Shown piece after piece: positions 17,852 through 26,989 of a DNA stretch of 64,000 nt. The position numbers and the translations under genes were made by a program. The stretch is from Bin75 sp965223955 (GTDB lineage: Bacteria; Nitrospirota; Nitrospiria; Nitrospirales; UBA8639), in contig OZ245029.1 in assembly GCA_965223955.1 (NCBI GenBank), positions 1,488,001 through 1,552,000 of the forward strand, in the 5' to 3' direction. Position 1 is the first letter of the stretch; each line of letters begins with the position of its first letter. The notes below the pieces were generated by a model, which saw nothing but the letters and a program-made list of their open reading frames with translations, did not search any database and was not told where the DNA came from.

Positions 17852-18463
17852 TTATTGAATCTGCTCACGAGGACTATGTTCGTCCTTCAACCATAAGAAA
17901 TGAGAGTCGGCCACATAAAAGAGGGCACTGAGAGCATGAAAATCTCTTTCCTGATCTTCGGGTATTTCGTCGGATTGTTTGTAAAAAAGGTGATGGGAAA
18001 TGGATGCCCAAGCATGCTGGGCGATCGTCCTGACCTGTATTTCAAATCGCAAATCACGCAGACTCTGCTGAAGGGAAGCGTTCTGTTCGTTGCGTAATCT
18101 GGCAATGATGTGGGAGCCCGAATACCCAAAGCGGTCTACATCCCTGCTTTCTGTTTTGTCATCATTACTGATGACATCAAAAGTTTCACTGACGACGTTC
18201 TTGATCTTTTCGATGTCATCACGGTAAAGGCAGATGACTCGTATTCCCACAATGTCATTGATTTCCCGGAAGGGGTTTTGAAGGTTTTTCCTCCGAATTT
18301 TTTTCATGAATGAATCGAATTCTTTGATTCTGCCCTTTACCGCGTCGAACGGTATTTTTTTGTGATCAATACTCTGCCGGAGGCTATTTGCAATTCCGTC
18401 CTTCATATTTTCAAGGTCAGACCATCTCCGTTCATACTCTCGTCTGAGTTCTTCACCACTCAT
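17852..18463 (-). CDS. RelA/SpoT-domain protein (small alarmone synthetase-like)
   Basis: A 203-residue single-domain protein. Synthetase-type elements are GRIKEFDSFMKKIRRK, the DIVGIRVICLYRDDI strand, the FGYSGSHIIARL G-loop-like segment, and FEIQVRTIAQHAWASISHH. No HD hydrolase, TGS or ACT domain is present, so it is a small alarmone synthetase or a toxSAS-type relative that pyrophosphorylates nucleotides or tRNA. Its ATG lies 5 bases after the stop of a GrlR-like gene, so translation is probably coupled. GC is lower than in neighbouring genes, a sign of transfer. The housekeeping versus toxin role is undecided. Confidence 0.85.
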   Translation of the reverse strand: MSGEELRREYERRWSDLENMKDGIANSLRQSIDHKKIPFDAVKGRIKEFDSFMKKIRRKNLQNPFREINDIVGIRVICLYRDDIEKIKNVVSETFDVISNDDKTESRDVDRFGYSGSHIIARLRNEQNASLQQSLRDLRFEIQVRTIAQHAWASISHHLFYKQSDEIPEDQERDFHALSALFYVADSHFLWLKDEHSPREQIQ

Positions 18464-18468
18464 AATTT

Positions 18469-18801
18469 TTACAATTCTTCCTTTTTCGTGCCTACGATCC
18501 GTAGCTTCCGGTCAGGGGCGCTTGCCATCGAAGCGGTACCATCAATTCGATCATCTTGCACCTTCCCTTCGAGTTTCAAGGTGAATTGTCCGATATCTCC
18601 AAAAACGGAAAGGCTTTTCCGGTTATAACGGGTGACATGAATGGTTCCGTAAAAAGAACCATTCTGCGTTTTGTAACTACCGCTATAATAATAACCTTCA
18701 TCGCCTCCAAGAAGCCGTGTGTCGTTTAGAACGGCAACTCCTGATCCGACAAGGTGTAAGGTTGAAATGAACTCGATAGTCCATAAACCGTCTATCTTCA
18801 T
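18469..18801 (-). CDS. GrlR-like small regulatory protein
   Basis: A 110-residue beta-rich protein matching the GrlR family, whose founder is a lipocalin-like negative regulator of type III secretion genes. Visible features: DGLWTIEFIS at the start, GSGVAVLNDTRLLGGDEGYYYSGSY, HVTRYN, SVFG and KVQDDRIDGTASM. A strong ribosome site (AAAGGAGGAG) precedes the ATG. It is the first gene of a two-gene unit with the RelA/SpoT-domain gene, so it may control or neutralise that enzyme (inference). Confidence 0.7.
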   Translation of the reverse strand: MKIDGLWTIEFISTLHLVGSGVAVLNDTRLLGGDEGYYYSGSYKTQNGSFYGTIHVTRYNRKSLSVFGDIGQFTLKLEGKVQDDRIDGTASMASAPDRKLRIVGTKKEEL

Positions 18802-19136
18802 AACTCCTCCTTTTCTGCCGCTTCGATCCTGGTGCGGATTTTGATTTTTACTACGATTTCATTTGTATACTTTTTTTAGGATACCATGCTGCCGGAGAAG
18901 ATGTGAAGACGAACGTTGCTCCACACATTCTCCTGTTGAGAAAGATCGCCGGGTGTGAGAAAAGCTGGTCTTGACCCGACTGTCTCCTATGGACGGAACT
19001 GGCGATGGTCTTTGCAAATGGGGCTGGTTGGGTAGTAATGTACATCGCTCGCGCAATGCCTGTCCTGAGCCTGTCGAAGGGATTGACTGCCTGGCTCCAC
19101 CGTCCACTGTTTCGTCCGAATATAAAGCTGAGATTC
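18802..19136. other. intergenic region, no gene seen
   Basis: It separates the divergent GrlR-like and deoxyribosyltransferase-like genes. A GTATACTTTTTTTAGGATACC stretch near 18875 is AT-rich and may hold the promoter of the GrlR/Rel unit. A truncated family B arm (CCTGTCCTGAGCCTGTCG) is at about 19061-19080. No supported gene was found on either strand. Confidence 0.4.
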
Positions 19137-19751
19137 ATGCCCCCTCCGGTTGTCGAAAAAATCAACACGTTCGATGCTATCGGTTGTGCGAAAGTCATCG
19201 CCTTGGGCTTCGCACTCACGTTCGTGAGTGGAATGGGTGCCGGTTCGGTCTGGGGTGATGAAGGGCCGAACGCCACCACAAAGAAAACCCTGTATCTGGC
19301 AAATCCGTATGGGTTTTCCGCACAGCAGCGCGAGGGGCCGTTGCCGGCACTCGTGGTGGCTTTGGAGGCCATGGGCGTCGAGGTTTGGGAGCCGTTCACC
19401 CGCAATAATCAGATCGACCGGACAACCCCCGGTTGGGCTTACCGGATCGGACAGGCCGATCTTCGAGACGTGCGGGACGCCGACGGGCTGTTCGCGGTCG
19501 TCAACGGCTGTCCCCCGGACGAAGGCGTGATGGTGGAGTTGGGTCTGGCGGTCGCCTGGGACAAGCCCGTGTTCCTGTTCCGTGACGACTTTCGTCGTTG
19601 TACCGACAGCGAGGCCTATCCGCTCAACCTGATGGTGTTCACCGGCCTGCCGGAAGCCGGCTGGCAGGCCTATTGGTACGCCTCAATCCACGAGATTGCC
19701 GATCCCGATAAGGCGCTCGCCCGATGGTTGAAGGACGGCACACTGCCCTGA
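19137..19751 (+). CDS. nucleoside 2-deoxyribosyltransferase-like protein with leader
   Basis: About 204 residues. The C-terminal domain (TLYLANPYGFS, LVVALEAMGVEVWEPF, ADLRDVRDADGLFAVVNG, DEGVMVELGLAVAWDKPVFLFRDDFR) matches the nucleoside 2-deoxyribosyltransferase fold, with Glu of MVELG as the expected catalytic residue. The N-terminus carries a hydrophobic stretch (VIALGFALTFVSGMGAGSVWG) that looks like a signal peptide, unusual for this normally cytoplasmic family. The start at 19137 avoids an upstream frame made of repeat DNA. Confidence 0.7.
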   Translation: MPPPVVEKINTFDAIGCAKVIALGFALTFVSGMGAGSVWGDEGPNATTKKTLYLANPYGFSAQQREGPLPALVVALEAMGVEVWEPFTRNNQIDRTTPGWAYRIGQADLRDVRDADGLFAVVNGCPPDEGVMVELGLAVAWDKPVFLFRDDFRRCTDSEAYPLNLMVFTGLPEAGWQAYWYASIHEIADPDKALARWLKDGTLP

Positions 19752-19761
19752 GCGTCTCCAG

Positions 19762-19855
19762 GTAGGTCGGATTAGCGAAGCGTAATCCGACAGGTTCTAT
19801 TCTCGTTGAACAGCGAGGATGTCGGGTTACGCCTTCGGCTAACCCGACCTACGGG
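19762..19855. repeat. head-to-head family A REP pair
   Basis: GTAGGTCGGATTAGC (19763-19793) faces an inverted GCTAACCCGACCTAC copy (19820-19853). The arms would form a stem-loop with a loop of about 25 bases just after the deoxyribosyltransferase-like gene. Confidence 0.8.
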
Positions 19856-19893
19856 GCTGAACTTCATCCTGAAACCCTGCATGGGGATCCATC

Positions 19894-20139
19894 ATGAGTT
19901 CAAGAAAAAAGACGGTCATGCAATACGCGGGTTGGCTCGTCATGGTGCTGGGGATCCTGTTTCAGGTGCTGGTCCCGCTTGGTGTCCCGGGAAGGCCCAC
20001 GGGACGATGGTTGGGCATGCCGGCCGAAATCGCCGCGTTGTTTTTCGCCACGTGGACGATTGTCATCGGGATGATTATCGTCTATCTCACATGGTTGAGG
20101 CCATACGCGGCACGCCTGGATCGGAGTGTCAAGCCATAA
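19894..20139 (+). CDS. small two-helix membrane protein, symporter partner
   Basis: An 81-residue protein with two membrane helices (YAGWLVMVLGILFQVLVPL and IAALFFATWTIVIGMIIVYLTWL) and positively charged ends. It lies 19 bases before a sodium/solute symporter gene, an arrangement typical of small accessory subunits of that family. It is not assigned to a named family. Confidence 0.65.
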   Translation: MSSRKKTVMQYAGWLVMVLGILFQVLVPLGVPGRPTGRWLGMPAEIAALFFATWTIVIGMIIVYLTWLRPYAARLDRSVKP

Positions 20140-20158
20140 CCGGCGGGAAGCAGCGATC

Positions 20159-21658
20159 ATGAGCGTGTCGCAATTTACCATTCTCCTGTTGTGTGTCTAT
20201 CTTGTGGGAATAAAGTGTATTTCGTATTTTGCCTACCGGATCTCCAGAAGCGATTCCGAAGATTATTTTTTAGCCGGTCGCAATGTCGGCATGATCGCCC
20301 TGACCGGGACGATCATGGCCAGTATCTTTTCGACCGGGACCATCGTGGCCTCGCCCTCCGAGTTTTTCAGACAGGGAGCCGGATATTTCTGGTTCTTTTT
20401 CTTTGCGCCCATGCCCGTCATCTATTTTTTCCTTGCGACCAAGATGTGGAAGCTCGGGAAAGTGAAGGGCTACGTCACGCCGGGAGATATGCTCGGCGAC
20501 TTTTTTCAAAGTCACTCCGTCAAGTTTTGGGCGGGAACGGTCGGGCTCCTGGCGTTATTGCCGTATGCCGTGGCTCAACTCGTGGCCATTGGAAAGACCT
20601 TCGAGGCGCTCACCGATGGCAACGTGACCTATTTCTGGGGCGTCACGATTGCCTCGGCGTCGATTGCCGCGTACCTGTACTTTGGTGGCGCGCGTGCGGT
20701 GGTATGGACGGATATGGCCCAGGGTTTTCTGTTGGCCTTTCTGCTGATTAGCGCCGCGCTGTTATCGGTCAAGTGGGCCGGTGGTTGGGAGACGATGATC
20801 GATGCCTTGATGACCCATGCGCCCGAGAATGCGACCTTTGCCGGAAAAGTCTCGTGGACGGGGTATTACGAATTCGGGTTGCTGACGCTGTCGTTCCCGT
20901 TTTTGCCCTACATCTGGCAGCGCATGTACATGGCGCGATCGGCGTCGGCCGTCGCCTTCAGCCTGTGCTCCTATCCCGTCATCTTCATCATTCTGTTTTT
21001 TTCCGCCTGGGTGCTCGGGACTTCGGCCTTTTCCCTCTTTCCGAACGGCTTGCAGGATGCCGATACGGTGGTCGGAGCGATTTTTCGCGAAAACGCTCCC
21101 TATTTTGGGGCGATGGTACTCGTGGCGGCTTTTGCCGCCGGGATGTCGACGGTCGATAGCCAAATGCTTTCGGCCGGGTCGTTATTCGTCCGTGACCTCA
21201 TCCCGCTCGTGGTCACGTGCGTCGATCAGCGCCGCAACTACCTGATTGGTCGCTGGGCAACCATGGGACTGTTGGGGCTTCTGTACCTCTGGAGTCTGAC
21301 GCTGCAATCGCAGCCGATCCTGGATCTGATCGTGTTCGGCATGAGCCTGACGGTCATCTTTATCCCGTGCGTCTTTGGCATGTTCTACTGGAGACACGCC
21401 ACGTCCCTGGGGGCATCCTGGTCAATGGGCCTGGGGCTGCTGGTGTTTTTGGTGAAGCAGTTTCAGCTGTTCGGCTTGGATGCCTACTTGCCCGTCATGG
21501 GTCCCATTACCTGGGCGTTGCTGACGGCGGCAATGACGTTCGTGGTGGTCAGTCTGTTGACCAGCTCCGAGGGGATTGCGGCGAAACGGCGGGAGTATGA
21601 CGAACTCCTGGGAGTGGTGTCGAATAAGGATCGACTCTCAGGTACCATGGACTCGTGA
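20159..21658 (+). CDS. sodium:solute symporter family transporter
   Basis: An inner-membrane SSS-family transporter of 499 residues with about 12-13 helices. Family features are the early segment SEDYFLAGRNVG, the GTIMASIFSTGTIVASPSEFFRQG region of TM2, the LPYAVAQLVAIGKTFE segment and the AAFAAGMSTVDSQMLSAGSLFVRDL helix. These proteins couple Na+ entry to uptake of an organic solute; the solute cannot be read from the sequence. It starts at the ATG at 20159 after GGCGGGAAG. Confidence 0.9.
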   Translation: MSVSQFTILLLCVYLVGIKCISYFAYRISRSDSEDYFLAGRNVGMIALTGTIMASIFSTGTIVASPSEFFRQGAGYFWFFFFAPMPVIYFFLATKMWKLGKVKGYVTPGDMLGDFFQSHSVKFWAGTVGLLALLPYAVAQLVAIGKTFEALTDGNVTYFWGVTIASASIAAYLYFGGARAVVWTDMAQGFLLAFLLISAALLSVKWAGGWETMIDALMTHAPENATFAGKVSWTGYYEFGLLTLSFPFLPYIWQRMYMARSASAVAFSLCSYPVIFIILFFSAWVLGTSAFSLFPNGLQDADTVVGAIFRENAPYFGAMVLVAAFAAGMSTVDSQMLSAGSLFVRDLIPLVVTCVDQRRNYLIGRWATMGLLGLLYLWSLTLQSQPILDLIVFGMSLTVIFIPCVFGMFYWRHATSLGASWSMGLGLLVFLVKQFQLFGLDAYLPVMGPITWALLTAAMTFVVVSLLTSSEGIAAKRREYDELLGVVSNKDRLSGTMDS

Positions 21659-21689
21659 TGACAAAGAGGGTGCGTCAGCCCTGCGCGTT

Positions 21690-22040
21690 CCTGCTTCTCT
21701 TTTCCTCCCCTTTGTAAGGGGCGCATTTCCGAAGAGGGAATGCGGGTGGGGTAGATGTCCAGGCTAAAGCACCAACTCCAACTTTTCCTCCCCTTTGTAA
21801 GGGGAGGGTAGGTGGGGTAGAGTCAACCGATCATGAGGCACAGGGTTTCGCCCTTCTAGCCACAAGCTCTACCCCGGGTCAAAGCCAGGGGCATGCCTAA
21901 TGCCCCCTCACCCCTCCTGACCCTTCGCTACGCTCAGGGCAGGCAAAGGAGGGGAATGAAGGATGCCCCTCTCGACACCGGCGGGAGAGGGCCGGGGTGA
22001 AGGAGAATTGTCAACGAATGAGTGTACACATACAAGGATG
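21690..22040. repeat. repeat block, families B, D, E
   Basis: Two tandem TTTCCTCCCCTTTGTAAGGG units (about 21700 and 21783), a family B arm with CTTCGCTACGCTCAGGGC (about 21925), an E hairpin (about 21968) and a motif D copy (22009-22042) whose end runs into the start of the next gene. No gene is seen. Confidence 0.75.
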
Positions 22041-22066
22041 AGGCCAACACTTTGGAGGATCATTCA

Positions 22067-25000
22067 GTGAGCAACGGCGAACGTCACCCAAACCGTTCTC
22101 CTCTTCGTGGACTTCTTATTGCCCAGTTCTTCGGGGCGTTCAATGACAACGCGTGGAAGTTGATGGTCGCATTGTTGGCCATCAAGCAGTTGTCCTCGCA
22201 GATAGGAACCGGCCCGGAATTCGAAGCCGCGTCTCAAGCCCAAACGACCCTCACCTTTGTCATCTTCACCTTGCCGCTGATGCTCGTGTCCATCTTTGCC
22301 GGTGTCTTTTCGGATCGATTCAGCAAGCGGTCCGTGATTGTGGTCATGAAGGTCGTCGAAGTGGTGCTGATGGCCTTGGGGACCTTGGCTCTCTACCACA
22401 ATCCCTCGGGAGGGGTCCTGCCGCTCATCGTGTTGGGCGGCATGGCCGTCCAAAGTGCGCTCTTCAGTCCGGCCAAGTACGGCATCCTGCCGGAACTGCT
22501 TCCTCACGAACGATTAGCCATGGGGAATGCGCAACTGGAATTATGGACCTTTTTGGCCATTATCGGCGGAACGGGGATAGGGGGAATCCTGCTCCAGATG
22601 TCTGGCTCTTCCCCCTGGTTGGGTGGGGTGGTGCTGATGGTGTTTTCGGTCGTGGGGTTCGCCGCTTCCCTGATGGTGCCTGCCGTCCCGCGTGCTCGCG
22701 AGGAAGGCGGGTTGAGATCAACGCTGCAAGGGGCCTGGCAGGCCGTGCAAGCGGATCGCGTGTTGCGATTGGGTATTTCCGGCAACGTCGGCTACTGGAC
22801 CATCGCCAGTTTGGTGGGACAGGACGTGCTCGTCTATGCCAAGGCCGTGTTGGGGCTGTCGGATTCCTTATCGGGACTGCCCTTGGCGACGTTTGGGCTT
22901 GGGGTCGGCTTTGGATCGGTGTTAGCCGGAAAACTCTCGCATGCCAAAGTCGAAGTCGGGCAGATCCCCTTGGGTGCGGTTGGGTTGATGCTGGGGTTGC
23001 TCCTGCTGGGCACGCTGTCTCCGGGATTGACGGGGACGTTGCTGGGTATGGGGTGGCTGGGGTTCTCGAGCGGGTTCATTCTGGTTCCGATCAACGCCCT
23101 GATTCAATGGCGTGCGCCCCATGATCGACGAGGCGGCGTGATCGCGTTCGGGAATATCTTTGTGTTCGGTGGCGTGGTGGTCGGGTCCCTGGGTGCCGGG
23201 ACATTGTCGTTCGCCGGCCTCAACGCCAGTGAAATTCTGGTCGCCGCCGGGGTGGCTGCGGCGGCGTTGACGGCGTGGACCGTGTGGCTCATGCCTGAAA
23301 CCTTCATTCGAATGGTGTTGTTTCTTGTCACCCACACCCTCTATCGGCTTCGGGTCATTGGACTGGAGCACGTGCCCGAACGTGGAGGCGCGTTATTGCT
23401 GTCGAACCACGTGTCGTTTGTGGATGGGGTGTTGCTGTTGGCGAGTATCGATCGTCCGATTCGGTTTCTCGTCGACCGGCACTACTATGAGCTCCCTTTG
23501 TTGCATTGGGCGGCGCGTATCATGGGCGCCATTCCCGTTTCTGCCGGCGGGTCGCCGCGAGACATCCTCCATGCTCTCCGCGAGGCCGGCCGCCGGCTGG
23601 ATGAAGGTGAAGTCGTCTGTGTCTTTCCCGAAGGGCAGATCACCCGGACGGGCGGTCTCCTGTCGTTTCGTCAAGGATTCGAGCGTATCGTCAAAGGGCG
23701 GGAGGTTCCCGTGATTCCCGTTCATCTCGATCGGATATGGGGCAGCATCTTCAGTTTTATCGGCGGAAAATTTCTGACGAAACGGCCGGACCGCGTTCCC
23801 TATCCCGTCACGGTTTCTTATGGGCAGCCCATGCCGTCGACCGTCACGGCAACCGAGGTGCGGCAGCGCGTCCAGGAATTGGGCGAGGAAGCCTGGCGCT
23901 ATCGAAAATCCGACCGGCGGCTGCTTCATCATTCCTTTATTCGTGCGGCTCGCCGCCATCCGTTTCGTTTTGCCTTTGCCGACGCGACCCGGCCCAGAGT
24001 TTCGTGCCTGGAATCGCTCGCCGGCGCCGTTGCGTTGGCCCGGGCGCTCCGCCCGCACTGGATGAACCAGTACACCGTGGGCATCCTGTTGCCGCCCAGT
24101 GTCGGTGGGGCATTGGTCAACTTGGCCGCCACGCTGTCGGGACGCACCGTCGTCAATCTCAATTACACCGTCGGGCGAAGTGGGATCGAGTCGATGACGA
24201 AGCAAGCCGGCCTCGAAACGATCGTGACGAGTCGCGTGTTTCTTGAAAAGGCCAATCTTGAAATGCCCGAAGGCGTCAAGATCATTTGGATCGAAGCGGT
24301 TCGCAAGACCATCGGGACAGCCGAACGGGTGAAGGCGTTTGCCATGGCACTGTTTGCGCCCATCGGCATGCTGGAACAGGGTGTCGGTGCGGTTCATCGT
24401 CCGCAACTGGATGATCTCGCGACGATTATTTTCAGCAGCGGCAGCACGGGAGAACCGAAGGGGGTGATGCTCAGTCACTTCAACGTCGATTCCAACGTCG
24501 AGAGCGTGGCGCAGGTCTTCCACCTGGGCTCCGCCGATCGGGTGCTGGGCATCCTGCCGTTTTTTCATTCCTTCGGCTACCTTGGGACGTTGTGGTTGAC
24601 CGTTACCCACGGCGTGGGTGTGGTGTATCATCCTACGCCGTTGGATGCGGGGGCCATTGGCGAACTCATTGAAAAGAAGCAGGTCACGATTCTTATTGCG
24701 ACACCGACCTTTCTGCAACTTTATTGGCGGCGGTGCATGCCGGAGCAATTCGGGTCGGTTCGCGTGGTGCTGACCGGTGCCGAGAAATTATCGGAACGCC
24801 TTGCCACCGCGTTTGAGGAAAAGTTCGGGATTCGTCCCATCGAAGGATACGGGGTGACGGAATGTGCCCCCGTGATTTCCGTGAATTGTCCGGACTTTCG
24901 TGCGGCGGGATTTTACCAGTCCGCCTTGCGTCGTGGGACGGTCGGCCGGCCCTTGCCGGGCGTATCCGTACGCATCGTCGATCCCGATTCCTTTGAACCC

Positions 25001-25498
25001 GTACCCGTCGGAACGGCCGGCATGCTGCTCGTCAAGGGGCCCAACGTCATGCAGGGCTACCTGAATCGTCCCGACCTGACCGCCGAGGCCATGCATGACG
25101 GGTGGTACGTGACGGGGGATATTGCCGTCCTGGATGAAGACGGATTCCTTGCCATTACGGATCGGCTGTCCCGTTTTGCCAAAATCGGCGGGGAGATGGT
25201 GCCGCATGGAAAGGTCGAAGAAGCGTTACATGAGGCCGCCGAGTCCGACGTGCAAGTGTTTGCCGTGACATCCATCCCTGATGAAAAAAAAGGTGAACAA
25301 TTGGCCGTGCTGCACATGCTCGATGAAGCCGTCATTCCCGGTCTGTTGGAAAAACTTGCAGCGAGCGGGTTGCCGAATTTATTCATTCCCCGAAGAGACT
25401 CCTTCATCAGGGTTGAGCAGCTTCCGGTACTCGGGACGGGGAAATTGGACCTCCGCGCCCTGAAACGAATCGCGTTGGAACAGCGATCATCCGGTTAG
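22067..25498 (+). CDS. aas: LplT-Aas fusion: MFS flippase, LPLAT acyltransferase, acyl-ACP ligase
   Basis: A single 1143-residue protein. Residues 1-420 form a major-facilitator transporter (FGAFNDNAWKLMV; SPAKYGILPELLP) like the lysophospholipid flippase LplT. Residues 425-640 form a PlsC-type acyltransferase (NHVSFVD about 446; FPEGQITR about 520). Residues 660-1143 form an AMP-forming acyl ligase (SSGSTGEPKG about 789; YGVTECAP about 928; TGDIA about 1015). Together they import lyso-phospholipid, activate fatty acid and re-acylate. E. coli splits this into LplT and Aas. The GTG at 22067 follows GGAGG; the upstream frame is motif D repeat. Confidence 0.93.
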   Translation: MSNGERHPNRSPLRGLLIAQFFGAFNDNAWKLMVALLAIKQLSSQIGTGPEFEAASQAQTTLTFVIFTLPLMLVSIFAGVFSDRFSKRSVIVVMKVVEVVLMALGTLALYHNPSGGVLPLIVLGGMAVQSALFSPAKYGILPELLPHERLAMGNAQLELWTFLAIIGGTGIGGILLQMSGSSPWLGGVVLMVFSVVGFAASLMVPAVPRAREEGGLRSTLQGAWQAVQADRVLRLGISGNVGYWTIASLVGQDVLVYAKAVLGLSDSLSGLPLATFGLGVGFGSVLAGKLSHAKVEVGQIPLGAVGLMLGLLLLGTLSPGLTGTLLGMGWLGFSSGFILVPINALIQWRAPHDRRGGVIAFGNIFVFGGVVVGSLGAGTLSFAGLNASEILVAAGVAAAALTAWTVWLMPETFIRMVLFLVTHTLYRLRVIGLEHVPERGGALLLSNHVSFVDGVLLLASIDRPIRFLVDRHYYELPLLHWAARIMGAIPVSAGGSPRDILHALREAGRRLDEGEVVCVFPEGQITRTGGLLSFRQGFERIVKGREVPVIPVHLDRIWGSIFSFIGGKFLTKRPDRVPYPVTVSYGQPMPSTVTATEVRQRVQELGEEAWRYRKSDRRLLHHSFIRAARRHPFRFAFADATRPRVSCLESLAGAVALARALRPHWMNQYTVGILLPPSVGGALVNLAATLSGRTVVNLNYTVGRSGIESMTKQAGLETIVTSRVFLEKANLEMPEGVKIIWIEAVRKTIGTAERVKAFAMALFAPIGMLEQGVGAVHRPQLDDLATIIFSSGSTGEPKGVMLSHFNVDSNVESVAQVFHLGSADRVLGILPFFHSFGYLGTLWLTVTHGVGVVYHPTPLDAGAIGELIEKKQVTILIATPTFLQLYWRRCMPEQFGSVRVVLTGAEKLSERLATAFEEKFGIRPIEGYGVTECAPVISVNCPDFRAAGFYQSALRRGTVGRPLPGVSVRIVDPDSFEPVPVGTAGMLLVKGPNVMQGYLNRPDLTAEAMHDGWYVTGDIAVLDEDGFLAITDRLSRFAKIGGEMVPHGKVEEALHEAAESDVQVFAVTSIPDEKKGEQLAVLHMLDEAVIPGLLEKLAASGLPNLFIPRRDSFIRVEQLPVLGTGKLDLRALKRIALEQRSSG

Positions 25499-25509
25499 CC
25501 CGGCATCCC

Positions 25510-25640
25510 CCCTCCTGTCATCCCCGACATCCTTAATCGGGGATCCAGAGTTCTGTTCCAAGTGGGTTAGCACAAGTGGAGGGGCAGAAGAGAAAGTCCC
25601 TGGATTCCTGCTTTCGCAGGAATGACAGAGATGGAAAAAC
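25510..25640. repeat. intergenic repeats, family C
   Basis: TCATCCCCGACATCCTTAAT, GGGGATCCAGAGTTCTGTTC, GGGGCAGAAGAGAAAG and CTGGATTCCTGCTTTCGC units, the same order as at 47560-47690 and 58790-58930. No gene. Confidence 0.7.
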
Positions 25641-25643
25641 GGC

Positions 25644-26630
25644 ATGATCGATTCCTCTAAAACAACGCCGTCTTCGAAAAACATGATCGATTGTCACGTG
25701 CACCTGGCCGCGCTCCCTGAAGGGAACAATGGTTGTTACGTTTCTTCGAAACTGTTGAGCAGCCCGCTGTTCAGGTTTTTGATATGGAAGCATGGGCTGG
25801 ACGTGAATAGTCCGCGCGCCGCCAACCAAAAATACGTGGATGATCTACTCAATGAACTGCGGCAGTCTCTCCACGTGAGGAAGGCGGTGGTGTTGGGAAT
25901 GGATGGGGTCTATGACGGCAGCGGAAAACCGGATCAATCGGCAACCGAATTGTTGGTTGGGAACGATTACGTCCTGCAACTGGCCCACCGGTTCCCCGAG
26001 ACGTTTTTGGCCGGCGTGTCCATCAATCCGCAACGACGTGATGCAATCGAGGAATTACACCGATGCGCCGATAAGGGCGCGGCATTGGTCAAAGTGCTTC
26101 CCAATACCCAGCAATTCGATCCGGCGAATAGCCGATACAGGGCATTTTATCGGGCGATGGCTCAACGACGAGTTCCGTTGCTGAGCCACGTGGGATACGA
26201 GTTCAGCCTGATCGGCAAAGATCAATCCGTCGGTGATCCGAACCGGCTTCGGGTGGCCTTGGATGAAGGCGTCGTGGTGATCGCCGCCCATGCCTGTAGT
26301 TACGGCTTGATGCTCTATGAAAAATTTTATCCGACGTTGTTGGAACTGGTCGAGACGTATCCGAACTTCTATGCGGATATTTCCGCGCTGACGCTTCCCA
26401 ATCGGTTCAGGATGCTTCTGCGCCTGCGGGAGTGCCCCGAAATACACGATCGCCTTCTGTTTGGAACGGATTATCCGCTGTCGGTCTTTCACCTGCCGGT
26501 ATGGGGCCGGACCGGGATGGGTACGTTGTGGGACATCGTGAACACGACGAACCGGTTTGATCGGCAGTTCAAGGTGTGTGCGTCGTTGGGCATTCGATTC
26601 CATTCCTTCGAGCAGGTCGTGAGAGCCTGA
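25644..26630 (+). CDS. amidohydrolase-family metal-dependent hydrolase
   Basis: A 328-residue TIM-barrel hydrolase of the amidohydrolase-2 type. Metal-site signatures are DCHVHL (residues 15-20), SHVGYEFS around residue 178, AAHACSYG (about 214) and FGTDYPLS (about 275). Enzymes of this group hydrolyse or decarboxylate small carboxylates; the substrate is not clear. The ATG at 25644 lies at the edge of a family C repeat; the ATG at 25683 (MIDCHVHL) is a possible shorter start. Confidence 0.8.
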   Translation: MIDSSKTTPSSKNMIDCHVHLAALPEGNNGCYVSSKLLSSPLFRFLIWKHGLDVNSPRAANQKYVDDLLNELRQSLHVRKAVVLGMDGVYDGSGKPDQSATELLVGNDYVLQLAHRFPETFLAGVSINPQRRDAIEELHRCADKGAALVKVLPNTQQFDPANSRYRAFYRAMAQRRVPLLSHVGYEFSLIGKDQSVGDPNRLRVALDEGVVVIAAHACSYGLMLYEKFYPTLLELVETYPNFYADISALTLPNRFRMLLRLRECPEIHDRLLFGTDYPLSVFHLPVWGRTGMGTLWDIVNTTNRFDRQFKVCASLGIRFHSFEQVVRA

Positions 26631-26651
26631 ACGTCATAGGTCTGTAACGAA

Positions 26652-26972
26652 TCAGGCCAACAGTGGGCGATCACTTCCGCATTTCCAGCACGAGGTGAAA
26701 TCTTTCTCGTGTGATTCTCTGCAACGAAAGCAGGTCCAACTCGTCGATTCATAGGGTTGGGCGGTGCGCCAATTTTCTAAAAATTGTTGAGCCGTGGCAC
26801 AGTCGGCGTCGTTAACCACCCAGAGTTCGGGAAAGACTTCGGCGAACGGGACTTCACCGGCCAAGGAGGAACCTCGTTGGTTTTTTATCCAGGATTGAAT
26901 GCCCGCTTGATCGAGTATGTCTTTCAGCGATTCAACTTCGACCAGGTTCGATGAGACGAATAATTTTTGCAT
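26652..26972 (-). CDS. DUF2007 protein with C-terminal zinc ribbon
   Basis: A 106-residue protein. The first 70 residues match DUF2007 (KLFVSSNLVEVESLKDILDQ, ELWVVNDADCATAQQFL), a small PII-like domain sometimes called putative signal transducing protein. The tail carries a zinc ribbon with C81, C84, C95 and C98. Function unknown. It is convergent with the amidohydrolase gene, with 21 bases between the stops. Confidence 0.8.
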   Translation of the reverse strand: MQKLFVSSNLVEVESLKDILDQAGIQSWIKNQRGSSLAGEVPFAEVFPELWVVNDADCATAQQFLENWRTAQPYESTSWTCFRCRESHEKDFTSCWKCGSDRPLLA

Positions 26973-26989
26973 TGTCGGCGTTGGATTCT

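Noticed and set aside
22022..22066. Longer N-terminus for the aas fusion
   Set aside because: These codons are motif D repeat sequence; GGAGG places the start at the GTG at 22067.
23393..24748. 451-codon minus-strand open frame
   Set aside because: Lies inside the acyltransferase/ligase part of the aas fusion with all motifs on the plus strand.
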